Origin: Chitinophagaceae bacterium
GTDB lineage: Bacteria; Bacteroidota; Bacteroidia; Chitinophagales; Chitinophagaceae
DNA length: 64,000 nucleotides
Assembly (NCBI GenBank): GCA_019638615.1
Contig: JAHBTL010000009.1
Coordinates: forward strand, 124,001-188,000
Direction of reading: 5' to 3'
Translations under genes and position numbers: made by a program
Part shown: piece after piece, positions 23,474-31,911 of the stretch
Layout: every line of letters begins with the position of its first letter
How positions within the stretch are numbered: the first letter of the stretch is position 1
Notes under the pieces: generated by a model
What the model saw: only the letters and a program-made list of their open reading frames with translations
The model's database searches: none
What the model was told of the DNA's origin: nothing

Positions 23474-26047
23474 TTAAAACCGCAGCGTTATATTCCCTGA
23501 CACGTTAAGCCGCATCTGGGGAGAACCCATCAGATCCCAGTATTTTTGATTCGTGAGGTTATTGAATTTCAAGCCGGCGCGGAAACGGCTTTGTTCGTAG
23601 TAAACGGTAGCGTCTATTAATGTATACGCCGGCGTTACAAATTCACTCCACGAAAAGTAAGGCGCCTTGTCGGAATAGTTGCCTCCAACGCCAAACCCTA
23701 ATCCTTTTACAGCTCCCTGTAATGTATAATTCAACCAGAAGTTCGCTATGCTTTTTGGCATGCTGGCTACCTGTTTCCCTATCACCGTCTCATCAGTGGC
23801 TTTGGTAAACCTGTTAAAGTTATAAGCATACCCTACGATAATATTCAATCCGGCCACAGGGTTGGCAGTTACCTCTCCTTCAAAGCCTGAGCTCAACTGT
23901 TTGCCGTCCTGCAAGGCGGTGTAGTCTGTTGTATACCGGATGGCATTTGCAATAGCGATCCTGTAATAACTAAGCGTAATGTTGGCTTTCTTTTGTACCG
24001 CCTCTACCTTTACACCAAATTCCAGTTGATTGGCATACACCGGATCCGGCATAAACAATCCACCACCGTTGGGTTGCGTGATGGGAGCCTGGTTTCGGAA
24101 TCCATTCATATAATTACCAAACACTGCCACACGATCTTTTACTACCTGGTATACCAATCCCAGTTTGGGGGAGAGTGAGGTTTGCTTAAACTCTGTCCAT
24201 GTATTAACAGGGTTGCGTTTGTATCTATCCAACCTCAGGCTTAACATGGCATATACCCGGTCAGAAATATTAATTACATCACTTACATACACTCCCAACG
24301 TTTCATAAGAAGGCGATCCATATCCTGCATCTATTACTATATTGTCATCAACCATTTCTCTTGTGACAGGAGCCGGAAAACTATTTTGAGCTATATCTAC
24401 CGTGTCCAGGTAACCCCAGTCTTTCATATAGGCATATTGAAACTGAGTAGAGAACACCCTATAGCCACCGCCCACCAGCAATTTATGTTTTAAAAACCCT
24501 GTTGAAAACCCGCCTGTGAAATTCTGTTGAATGCTCGTTACATTTTCTGTGATGGGGCCATATACCCAGGCATCCCTTGCGGCTTCAGTGGGAGAGAACC
24601 AGGTTAACCCGGGTTGATAATTTCGCTCTACATTTTGCACCGCATATGCAAATAAGGTGGTGGACTTCCAGCTTTTAGAAATTTCATAATTCGCCTGCGC
24701 AAAAATTCGGGTTGAACTACTTTTAGAATCGAGCTCATTATTAAACAGGTTGGCACTATATCCAAGCGGAATATCTTTGGTGGATGAAAAGCCCGATGAA
24801 GGTAAGATGAAATTAAGAGGTATAAGTGTTCTCCTTGATCCGGTAAGTTCTGCATCCAACAGTATATTCAACCGGTTGTTCACTTTATAAGAAAGGCTGG
24901 GTGCTACCTGGTAGTCATTTGAAAATCCATAATTCTGAAAACTCCCTCTTTTGCTGATAGCGGCGTTTACTCTTAACAATACTGTTTTATCTTCATTTAA
25001 CGCAGTATTTACATCCGCGGTAATGCGATGTAAATTAAAGCTACCTGCTGTATAACTCACTTCCGTACGAGTTGTTTCAAAAGGGTTTTTAGTAACAATA
25101 TTTACTACACCTCCGTAAGTAGCAACATCTGCACCAAACAACGTTCCTGAAGGACCTTTCAACACTTCAATCCGCTCAATATTCGCCAGGTCAATGGTAG
25201 AGCGACCTGAATTCATTTCCATACCATTACGTGAGCTTGGGGTTGTACCAAAACCGCGTGTGGTAATACTAAAACCTCCTGAAGGATAATTTGCAATAGC
25301 GGCGCCCGTAGCATTACGTAATACATCTTTCACATCGGTAGCCACCTGTGCCTTTATTATCTGTTGTCCTATTACAGAATATACCTGAGGATTTTCCAGG
25401 TTTTTCAATGGCATACGGGCAACATATTCAGTTTCTTTATTGGTGATTTTTTGCGTGCCGGAATTTACGATCACTTCCTGCAAAGTATTGGCATCTTCTT
25501 TTAAAACAATCGATACCGCCGTTGTATGAGCGCCGCTTACGGTAATGGTTACCTGCTGCGTAGCCAATCCGATATAACTGGCAGAAATAATTTGTTTGCC
25601 CTCATTGATTCCGTTCAATTCAAATTCACCTTCGGCATTGGTGGAGGTACCGCGTAAACTATTACTAAGGGTAATGCTTACACCTTCGGCAGGTTGCCCG
25701 TCAGACGTAGATACTTTACCTTTTATTTTTCCCTTTTCCACCAGTTGTACGGCTACCTGTTTGCCGTTTTTGGTTAGCCTTAAATCGCTCTGCGCTGCTA
25801 TTTCATTTAAAACTTTTTCAGCGCTGGTATTGGCAGATGGCAGGCTGATGATTTTTTCCAGTTGCTTCCCCAAACGGGTATATACAAAACTGTATCCGGC
25901 TTTTTGCTCAAGCTCCTTAAATAGCTCGCCTACGGTGAGTGTGTTTTTGCTGAGTTGTATTGCTTCCTTATCAGTTACCTGTGCGGCTACAGAAAGTGCA
26001 AATACAGTAAATAACAGGAAGAGTAATTTTTTTAGAAGTATGGGCAT
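23474..26047 (-). CDS. TonB-dependent receptor with N-terminal STN signalling domain (FecA-like)
   Basis: About 857 residues from the ATG at 26047 (MPILLKKLLFLLFTVFALSV, signal peptide); a start at 26077 would add ten residues and cannot be excluded. An STN domain (about 30-85; KNTLTVGELFKELEQKAGYSFVYT, then SAEKVLNEIAAQSDL) is followed by a CarboxypepD_reg-like domain (about 100-185). The plug (about 205-320) contains IERIEVLKGPSGTLFGADVATYGGVVNIVTKNP. The barrel ends NITLRF. The STN domain passes the substrate signal to the FecR protein encoded directly upstream, which controls the FecI-type sigma factor, so the receptor regulates its own operon. The cargo is probably a ferric siderophore. 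Confidence 0.92.
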   Translation of the reverse strand: MPILLKKLLFLLFTVFALSVAAQVTDKEAIQLSKNTLTVGELFKELEQKAGYSFVYTRLGKQLEKIISLPSANTSAEKVLNEIAAQSDLRLTKNGKQVAVQLVEKGKIKGKVSTSDGQPAEGVSITLSNSLRGTSTNAEGEFELNGINEGKQIISASYIGLATQQVTITVSGAHTTAVSIVLKEDANTLQEVIVNSGTQKITNKETEYVARMPLKNLENPQVYSVIGQQIIKAQVATDVKDVLRNATGAAIANYPSGGFSITTRGFGTTPSSRNGMEMNSGRSTIDLANIERIEVLKGPSGTLFGADVATYGGVVNIVTKNPFETTRTEVSYTAGSFNLHRITADVNTALNEDKTVLLRVNAAISKRGSFQNYGFSNDYQVAPSLSYKVNNRLNILLDAELTGSRRTLIPLNFILPSSGFSSTKDIPLGYSANLFNNELDSKSSSTRIFAQANYEISKSWKSTTLFAYAVQNVERNYQPGLTWFSPTEAARDAWVYGPITENVTSIQQNFTGGFSTGFLKHKLLVGGGYRVFSTQFQYAYMKDWGYLDTVDIAQNSFPAPVTREMVDDNIVIDAGYGSPSYETLGVYVSDVINISDRVYAMLSLRLDRYKRNPVNTWTEFKQTSLSPKLGLVYQVVKDRVAVFGNYMNGFRNQAPITQPNGGGLFMPDPVYANQLEFGVKVEAVQKKANITLSYYRIAIANAIRYTTDYTALQDGKQLSSGFEGEVTANPVAGLNIIVGYAYNFNRFTKATDETVIGKQVASMPKSIANFWLNYTLQGAVKGLGFGVGGNYSDKAPYFSWSEFVTPAYTLIDATVYYEQSRFRAGLKFNNLTNQKYWDLMGSPQMRLNVSGNITLRF

Positions 26048-26105
26048 AACACGCCCCGCGTTACTGCAAACGATCATTTTTGATGGATTAATTTGGTTTA
26101 GTGAT

Positions 26106-27071
26106 TTATTTTGAGACTTGTATTACATGGTCTTTTTTATTGAAATGAATGCCCGATGCCAGTTCTATCATATGAAGCACCTGGTCTAACGACTCACTGC
26201 CAAAAGAAGCAGTGAGTGGTATTTCCTTAAGATATTGCTGATCTATAGCAAATCGTATATTATATTTCAATTCCAGTTGCTGAAGCGCGGATTCCATCGG
26301 CGTATCCCGAAAAATCAGTTTTCCTTCTGTCCAGGCTATTGCCAGTACAGTATCTGCATGTACTACACTGATCACTTTCCGGGCTGCTGTATCATATATA
26401 ATCTGCTGGCCGGGCTGCAATATATACTGGTCACCACCAGGCGTAGTAAAAGCGATTTTTCCCTCGGTAAGCGTAATGAGCGTTTGATGATTTGATCCTC
26501 TCAGGTTCACATTAAACCTGGTGCCCAGTACTTTAACAGAAGCATCCAGTATACTGAGCTGAAACGGGCGTAAGCTGTCTTTGGCAATTTCAAAATAAGC
26601 CTCTCCCCGCAATAATTTTACCTGTCGTTGGCTAGCGTAAAATATTTCAGGATACTCCAGTTCAGAATCTGCGTTCAGTTGTAGGATGCTGCTATCTGCT
26701 AATACCAGTTTTTTATGCTGACCATACCCTGTACTAACCTGCTGCACCGAAATATCCACCAATGTTTCAGTTGATATAGATTGGTTAGTAAACCAAAACC
26801 AGGTGCCTGCGGAAAGAATGATGAAGAAGCAAGCTGCCGCCGCCAATAATTTTCGCCGCGTAAAGAATTTGACTGAACGAGGTGCTCCTATGTTACCGGA
26901 AATGTTGTTCCATATCTTTTTTTCTTGTAGCGCTGCTATTTCTGCTGATTCAGGATATATTTCTAAATCTGTATCGCCTTCTGCAAGCCAGCTTTCCACG
27001 AGCAGTTTTTCTGCAGCGGTGCATGCTCCCTGCTGGTATTTCCGCAATAATTCAGACGTAATTTTTTTCAT
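26106..27071 (-). CDS. FecR-family anti-sigma regulator
   Basis: 321 residues. The N-terminal cytoplasmic part (about 1-70) carries the usual QQGACTAAEKLLVESWLAEG stretch. A single transmembrane helix follows (about 74-93; LLAAAACFFIILSAGTWFWF). The periplasmic FecR domain (about 105-210) has GQHKKLVLADSSILQLNADSELEYP and VKLLRGEAYFEIAKD. The C-terminal DUF4974-like domain (about 250-318) has LIFRDTPMESALQQLELKYNIRF. It senses the STN domain of the receptor at 23474 and modulates the sigma factor at 27255. The gap to the sigma gene is 183 bases, longer than usual. Confidence 0.93.
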   Translation of the reverse strand: MKKITSELLRKYQQGACTAAEKLLVESWLAEGDTDLEIYPESAEIAALQEKKIWNNISGNIGAPRSVKFFTRRKLLAAAACFFIILSAGTWFWFTNQSISTETLVDISVQQVSTGYGQHKKLVLADSSILQLNADSELEYPEIFYASQRQVKLLRGEAYFEIAKDSLRPFQLSILDASVKVLGTRFNVNLRGSNHQTLITLTEGKIAFTTPGGDQYILQPGQQIIYDTAARKVISVVHADTVLAIAWTEGKLIFRDTPMESALQQLELKYNIRFAIDQQYLKEIPLTASFGSESLDQVLHMIELASGIHFNKKDHVIQVSK

Positions 27072-27254
27072 GTAATTGATTGCTTACTGATTAATAGTAA
27101 CATGAAGAAAACATTTCCCTAAGTACAATGCAAAGAAATATGAATTCCACGAATGATATTGGGGTGTCCATTATTTGTTGTGAATGGCATGAATGCAAGA
27201 ATAACATGTGATTATAAACCTGCAGGTTTGTGTAATGGCACTTGTGGTAACCAT

Positions 27255-27767
27255 TCAGAATATTCCGGAAATGAAATTGGAAAGTTTTGCCTTAAAAAAT
27301 TTTTTAATGTAGGAGACATGGTAATCAACCGCTTTTTCTGAGATATTGAGCGTTTCAGCGATTTCTTTATTGGTATGATCTGCATGTTGTCTTAACAGGA
27401 AAACTTTCCCGCTCTGGTGTGGAAGTTCACTGGTATATTGTTGAATATTGCTATTCAATTCCCTGAAAAGGATGGTTTCTTCTGTTGAATTGTCTGTTTC
27501 CCCGACTGGAAGGTTTTGGATGAAATGTTGTTTGTTTGATTGTGTCCGGTAATAATTCAGCACCTGGTAACGGGCAGCTTTGGTCAGATAATTTTCAGGC
27601 GATTCCGTGAACTGAAGTTCCTGTCTGCGTTTCCAAACAGAGAGAAATACATCCTGGGTCATTTCTTCTGCATCTTCGCGGCTGCCCGTATAGTGATAGC
27701 AGATAACATATACTTTTTTCCAGTATCGTATATATATATCATTAAAAACAGTAATATCTATACTCAT
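27255..27767 (-). CDS. ECF sigma factor, FecI-like
   Basis: 170 residues with sigma region 2 (about 10-75; YIRYWKKVYVICYHYTGSREDAEEMTQDVFLSVWKRRQ) and region 4 (about 115-165; SGKVFLLRQHADHTNKEIAETLNISEKAVDYHVSYIKKF). This is the Bacteroidota FecI-type subgroup that always accompanies FecR and an STN-type TBDR. It is the first gene of the sigma, FecR, receptor, PepSY series on the minus strand. It likely transcribes the receptor gene from a promoter in one of the gaps; I could not identify that promoter. Confidence 0.92.
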   Translation of the reverse strand: MSIDITVFNDIYIRYWKKVYVICYHYTGSREDAEEMTQDVFLSVWKRRQELQFTESPENYLTKAARYQVLNYYRTQSNKQHFIQNLPVGETDNSTEETILFRELNSNIQQYTSELPHQSGKVFLLRQHADHTNKEIAETLNISEKAVDYHVSYIKKFFKAKLSNFISGIF

Positions 27768-27886
27768 ATGCTTACCAAAAGATCATACAGGAAATGACCA
27801 GCTCCCTCCATTATCATTGAACAATATTACGGGCATCTGTAGCAATCAGGTTTACGAAATCAGTAATTCCTTCAAAGACTCCTGTA

Positions 27887-28072
27887 ATGAGCTTAATGAA
27901 ATCGGAATCAATCACCATTAAAGACATTGCCAAAACACTAAACCTTTCATTCTCTACTGTATCAAGGGCGTTGAAAGACAGCTATAAGATCAGTGAGCCC
28001 ATTCGTAAGAAAGTGCAGGAATATGCAAAAGAACATCATTACAACCCTAATTTGCTTGCTCAAGCGCTTTAA
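27887..28072 (+). pseudogene. Truncated LacI-family regulator (DNA-binding head only)
   Basis: 61 residues that start like a full LacI protein: SITIKDIAKTLNLSFSTVSRALKDS (helix-turn-helix) and KVQEYAKEHHYNPNLLAQAL, the hinge. The frame then stops, whereas LacI proteins go on for about 280 residues with a sugar-binding domain. The last 26 bases overlap the antisense relic of a GH39 gene, so a deletion has joined the two genes. It might still make a small DNA-binding protein, but without the core it could not dimerise normally. Confidence 0.85.
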
Positions 28073-28390
28073 TTTGTTCAGGCGTTGGATTTTGCGGCGA
28101 TCCCATTTTTTTCCATAGCGCTCCACGCAGTGTTTCACTCATTGATAAACCAACTCGCCCCATTTGTTATAATCTTTGGGCAGGTAAGCTCAGCCTGTAA
28201 CGATATCGCCGGGTTTCCAGTAATGCCTGTACGGTTGGAGGTGGGTAAAAAATGCCTCCGGCATAAAGCCTATCAGTGCGAGTGGTTTCATGCCTCTCTT
28301 TATATAGGTATCAAAAATACTGTCTACAATTGTCCTGTTGTATATTGGGTTGCCTGTATTTTTAAACCATTGGCCGGCAAAAATACTCTG
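28047..28390 (-). pseudogene. Relic of a GH39 beta-xylosidase-like gene
   Basis: On the minus strand from about 28378 the frame reads GQWFKNTGNPIYNRTIVD, then SIFDTYIKRGMKPLALIGF, MPEA and HYWKPGDIVTG. It continues after a TGA (28190-28192) with AYLPKDYNKWGELVYQ, then after a second TGA (28139-28141) with VKHCVERYGKK. This is the early part of the GH39 barrel; the family has Trp (TGG) at both stop positions. A frame change follows and the reading resumes at 28106 with MGSPQNPTPEQIKALEQAN and a TAG at 28047-28049. That is the extreme C-terminus of such enzymes. About 300 residues between, including the catalytic acid/base, are missing. Confidence 0.8.
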
Positions 28391-28404
28391 TTACTAGTGG
28401 ATAA

Positions 28405-28442
28405 TTCATTTTAGAACTATCGCTTGATAGTTCTAAAATGAA
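28405..28442. repeat. Perfect 17-bp inverted repeat with 4-nt loop
   Basis: The left arm (28405-28421) begins TTCATTTTAGAAC and the right arm (28426-28442) is its exact complement; the loop is GCTT. It stands at the edge of the GH39/LacI relic region, directly beside the terminator at 28448. It may be a remnant of a mobile element end or a stable RNA hairpin. Confidence 0.8.
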
Positions 28443-28447
28443 AAAAT

Positions 28448-28478
28448 GGGAACCGGTATAAGATGGTTCCCTTTTTGT
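28448..28478. terminator. Bidirectional terminator after the metalloprotease gene
   Basis: GGGAACC (28448-28454) pairs with GGTTCCC (28465-28471). On the plus strand TTTTT follows; on the minus strand ATTTTTT follows. On the minus strand it is 38 bases after the stop of the metzincin gene. Confidence 0.65.
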
Positions 28479-28508
28479 TCAACAATAGATTGAGCGATGC
28501 GTTTTTTA

Positions 28509-30794
28509 TCAGCCTCTTTCGACATCCGCTGTCTGAAAATAGAGGGTTGTTTTTGCGGCGCCTGCGCTGGTATCGACAATAAAACTGCACTCATGTCTGC
28601 CTTCTTTGGGAGCGGTGATCCAGCCATCGGTGCCTGACTGAACGGGCTCTCCGTCAATAAACCATCTGCAAGCCTGTGGGTCAATCGCAGTGGCGGTATC
28701 TGTAAATACCGAACCCCATAACCTTAAGGGTTGACCGGTTGCGTATAATTGCTGGTCGGCAGGGTGAAGGATTGAAATGATTGCCGGCTTGGGTGCAATA
28801 TTGACCGGTTTTGAAACCTGCTTCACGCTATAAAAACCATCATGCGCCAACAGGGCAAATAATATCTCTCCGCTGGGAAAGGAAGACAAATCAAACTTGT
28901 ACTCATTGCCATCAAGTTCTACCGCAATCCCATTCCATGACCGGCCCTGGTCTTTCGAAAATTGCAGGGAGAAGGTCAGGCGTTCCTGGCCGGATGCGGC
29001 TGCTTCCCACCGGGCATAACCATATTGCTCGCGCTGTTCTACTTCAAACCCGGCGATCCTGGGCTTCTCTGCCGGCGCCTGCCGCGACCATAGCTCAGTT
29101 TCTTTATTGTCGGTATCCATCTGTGTAATACTGATACTAAAAGCCTGATCGGTATCGGGCAGTAATGCCTGGAAAAGATAAGGACTACGTTCATCATGCT
29201 CTTCTTTACAGCCGCAGCCTGTGTGCTTGCGTGCACCACCGCCACATCCGCAACCAGAGGCGTTTAACCGCAGGAGTGCCTGCTGACTGATGACTTCCCT
29301 ATTCGGGCCAAGTACTTTGACTGTCAGGTTTGTGCGGGCAGCATCTGCTATTTCAGGAACAGCTTTTACCCGCATGAGACTTTGCACGCTCACTTTTCCC
29401 CACTCATCCACTATGCCGATGATGGAAATGATATCCTGTGCCGGGGTATACCGTGTTGTCCAGGGTTGTTCCCATGGTTCGGGCTCCAGGATCTCCCAGG
29501 GCCACAGCCAGGGATCGATATACATGGGTGGCTTCCAGGTACTAACGCCAACCGTACGTGGGTCAAACCGGGTTACATTAATCAACCTGGCATGATGGTA
29601 AAGAGAAATCCAGTTTTGGTTGCAATAAGACATATAGTCGTCATTGCTTGCCGGGCTGAAGATCATACCATTATTGATATTCAAACCATATTCTCCCAGT
29701 GATGCCCTTTTGTTGGTCTCTGAGTCATAGGGCTCATAAGCGGGATAGTTGGGATCACCGGAGGTGGTGCCGCAGGGACCATGCCCTAGCCCTGCGCCAT
29801 GTCCGACTTCGTGGGCCATTGTTACCTGGCGACCGTTTGGTCCCGTGCTTACTCCACTTGATTCACAGCCGCCGACATTTGCGATCGGTACCCCTGCCGG
29901 GAGTAGTCCATAATAAATGACATCGGTGCGGTTGCCATCATTGGTTCTTACCTGCGCTACGGCTGCATTCAGGTTTAACCACTGTGTGGAACAACCTCCC
30001 GGCGCTGTGGCCATGCCTGTCAGGGGGGTGCTCCAGGTCATAGTTCCGGCACTGGCAAATGAACCTGTAGACTGAACCGGGTCAACGGTTAGGGTATAGG
30101 AGGCAGTTGACTGCAAATCTGCTATCGTAGGTGCCGGAAGGTTCAGATTGGCCGTTCCGGCAGCATTGACGCCATTGTAACTGATAAATATTCCTCTTAA
30201 ACGGAGCGTTTGCTGGAGGCTGGCATCTATATCTTCTGTAAATGTGTCTACCACATGATCCGAACCTGTTAGCCGGATCCGGATGGTCAGCTGCAGGTGA
30301 CCAAACATCTCCTCTGCAGGAATAATGAAGTTGAGGGACGAATTGATATTGCTTCTTTCCGTGGCATACGCGATATTGTTGGTTGCTGTCACAGTCCCTG
30401 TATTGACAGGCGTGAGTGTGGTAACCTCCTGCAAGGTGAGATTGAAGGGACCGGTACGCCGGCTAAGGACGCATTCTCCGGTAATGCCTGTTATCTCCGA
30501 CAACAGGATTGACCTGAGATAGGTACGCACCCACGCCGGTTTGCGTGCAACGAGCCGGCAGGAATTATCGGACCCCCGGTCATTCACATCGGTCAGGTGG
30601 TTGGCAGCATGATAATACTGTATGGCTTGTGTAACCTCCACACCATCAATATAAGGGTTGATCAGCCATGTAATATCATGACCCGTTTTGGAATATCCGA
30701 TAAGCTCATGTAGCGTTAAATTGAGCCGTTCTGCATATCTGATTGAATCTGGCATTGTCAATATTTTTAAAAGTTGGTAATTACCGAAACTCAT
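28509..30794 (-). CDS. Metzincin-type zinc metalloprotease, no visible signal peptide
   Basis: About 762 residues from the ATG at 30794 (a second ATG at 30755 is equally possible); the frame is open to 31043, but that part looks non-coding. The catalytic motif HEVGHGAGLGHGPC fits HExxHxxGxxH, and DDYMSYC downstream is a Met-turn, so it belongs to the metzincins. The region before it is beta-rich with repeated Thr/Asn. Behind it are a Trp/Pro-rich loop (about WPWEILEPEPWEQPW), a Cys/Gly cluster (CGCGGG and GCGCKEEHD, roughly residues 500-530) and two Ig-like domains. Without a Sec signal it may act inside the cell, leave by another route, or be released on lysis. Substrate unknown. Confidence 0.72.
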   Translation of the reverse strand: MSFGNYQLLKILTMPDSIRYAERLNLTLHELIGYSKTGHDITWLINPYIDGVEVTQAIQYYHAANHLTDVNDRGSDNSCRLVARKPAWVRTYLRSILLSEITGITGECVLSRRTGPFNLTLQEVTTLTPVNTGTVTATNNIAYATERSNINSSLNFIIPAEEMFGHLQLTIRIRLTGSDHVVDTFTEDIDASLQQTLRLRGIFISYNGVNAAGTANLNLPAPTIADLQSTASYTLTVDPVQSTGSFASAGTMTWSTPLTGMATAPGGCSTQWLNLNAAVAQVRTNDGNRTDVIYYGLLPAGVPIANVGGCESSGVSTGPNGRQVTMAHEVGHGAGLGHGPCGTTSGDPNYPAYEPYDSETNKRASLGEYGLNINNGMIFSPASNDDYMSYCNQNWISLYHHARLINVTRFDPRTVGVSTWKPPMYIDPWLWPWEILEPEPWEQPWTTRYTPAQDIISIIGIVDEWGKVSVQSLMRVKAVPEIADAARTNLTVKVLGPNREVISQQALLRLNASGCGCGGGARKHTGCGCKEEHDERSPYLFQALLPDTDQAFSISITQMDTDNKETELWSRQAPAEKPRIAGFEVEQREQYGYARWEAAASGQERLTFSLQFSKDQGRSWNGIAVELDGNEYKFDLSSFPSGEILFALLAHDGFYSVKQVSKPVNIAPKPAIISILHPADQQLYATGQPLRLWGSVFTDTATAIDPQACRWFIDGEPVQSGTDGWITAPKEGRHECSFIVDTSAGAAKTTLYFQTADVERG

Positions 30795-30995
30795 GGTCCC
30801 GGCTTTATCAAATCCGGCAGAAGTAGAGATTGTTACGGGGCAACAGGTAACGCAGCTCAGGAGTATGTCAGGATGCAAAAGGAAATTTAATTTTATTCCA
30901 CACCCCCCGCTCCTTCGAGCGATGTATAGGCGGGACGCTGCGGTAGGCGGAGAATCAAAGCCTGATATGATGTAACCATCAACAATAAACAACAG

Positions 30996-31250
30996 TTGTT
31001 GCAGGCGATAGAAAATGTGTATGAAAAAGAACTGGACCAGCATAATATGCCGGTGTTCCTGTCGGCGCTAAAATACGAACATAAAAAAGATGGGATCATT
31101 GCCGAACGGGCAAAGGAAATGCCCTATGAGATCGTAGCCAATCTTGCAGCAAAGAACCCTGATATCGTTTCTGAATTAAAAAACTTTAATAAGGATACGG
31201 TATTATTGAAGGATGTGTTACGCTATAAGGCGCAACGGAGAAATGACTGA
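30996..31250 (+). pseudogene. Start-less small ORF, probable 5'-truncated gene
   Basis: The frame is open from just after a TGA at 30963 to the TGA at 31248-31250. It reads like a real helical protein (AIENVYEKELDQHNMPVFLSALKY, then EMPYEIVANLAAKNPDIVSELKNFN). The family is unknown and there is no ATG near the beginning; only TTG (30996, 30999), GTG (31017) or an internal ATG at 31048 could start it. It is in front of and divergent from the metalloprotease and convergent with the sigma gene at 31261. It is either a GTG/TTG-started small protein or the 3' end of a gene lost by deletion. Confidence 0.4.
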
Positions 31251-31260
31251 ATCGGGGCCA

Positions 31261-31908
31261 TCAGAGCTCATTTATCTTCTTCATTACATTTTCTACCATT
31301 GCATCACAGTACATTAGATTAAATTCAAACAGTTCACTGGCAGAATAAGTTTTTTCTATTTCACTTCGCAACATGGTTTTTGCCCTGTTCAGCCGCACCT
31401 TTACATTGGTTTCGCTGATGTTGAGCAGGGTAGCGGTTTCTGCTACATTCAATCCGTTTATTTCCCGTAGTGAAAAAACCATCCGGTAGTCGAAGGGAAT
31501 TTTCCCAAGAGCATTTTCGATGATATGTCCCAACTCATGGTTTTGCACTATTTTGTCCGTATCGTTATTTGCATTGGTAAACATGGGTGTTGAGTGATCG
31601 TTTACATCTTGCATGATTTCATTTTTAAAACCTGATTTCCCCCTTTTCCGGTAACAATTGTTCATCATTATACGGATGATCCAGGTTTTGAAATCGGAAC
31701 GTCCCTCAAATTGCAACAGGTTTTTATACGCATCAATAAATGTTTCCTGCATCAGGTCCTGCGTATTCTCGTGATCGTAGTTATACGACCTTCCGATCTT
31801 GTACAGACAGGGATTGAACCGCCTGACAATAATTTCATAGAGCGCTTTTTCTCCGCCTATGATTCGCCTGATCATTTCTTTTTCGGTAAATTTTTCAAAC
31901 TGAACCAT
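31261..31908 (-). CDS. ECF RNA polymerase sigma factor, RpoE-like
   Basis: 215 residues. Region 2 is about 20-90 (ALYEIIVRRFNPCLYKIGRSYNYDHENTQDLMQETFIDAYKNL, then FKTWIIRIMMNNCYRKRGK). Region 4 is about 140-190 (MVFSLREINGLNVAETATLLNISETNVKVRLNRAKTMLRSE). A C-terminal tail of about 25 residues contains a Cys (FNLMYCDAMVENVMKKINEL). No FecR gene or other anti-sigma gene is adjacent. It begins 3 bases after a DoxX-type membrane protein gene on the same strand, so the two are co-transcribed, and the DoxX protein may be linked to the signal. Confidence 0.92.
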   Translation of the reverse strand: MVQFEKFTEKEMIRRIIGGEKALYEIIVRRFNPCLYKIGRSYNYDHENTQDLMQETFIDAYKNLLQFEGRSDFKTWIIRIMMNNCYRKRGKSGFKNEIMQDVNDHSTPMFTNANNDTDKIVQNHELGHIIENALGKIPFDYRMVFSLREINGLNVAETATLLNISETNVKVRLNRAKTMLRSEIEKTYSASELFEFNLMYCDAMVENVMKKINEL

Positions 31909-31911
31909 GGT

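Noticed and set aside
27887..28072. LacI fragment as a functional mini-regulator.
   Set aside because: It ends in the bases of a neighbouring relic, lacks the sensor core and has no promoter consensus, so decay is the simpler reading.
28139..28192. UGA recoding as Trp in this organism, suggested by two Trp-to-TGA sites in the GH39 relic.
   Set aside because: Intact genes of this window end normally at TGA, and the relic also has a deletion and frame change, so ordinary decay explains it.
28085..28414. Plus-strand open frame of 109 codons.
   Set aside because: It is the antisense shadow of the GH39 relic.
30795..31043. N-terminal extension of the metalloprotease frame.
   Set aside because: Composition is unlike the rest, it holds no signal peptide and overlaps the small plus-strand frame at 30996; in-frame ATGs at 30794 and 30755 are better starts.
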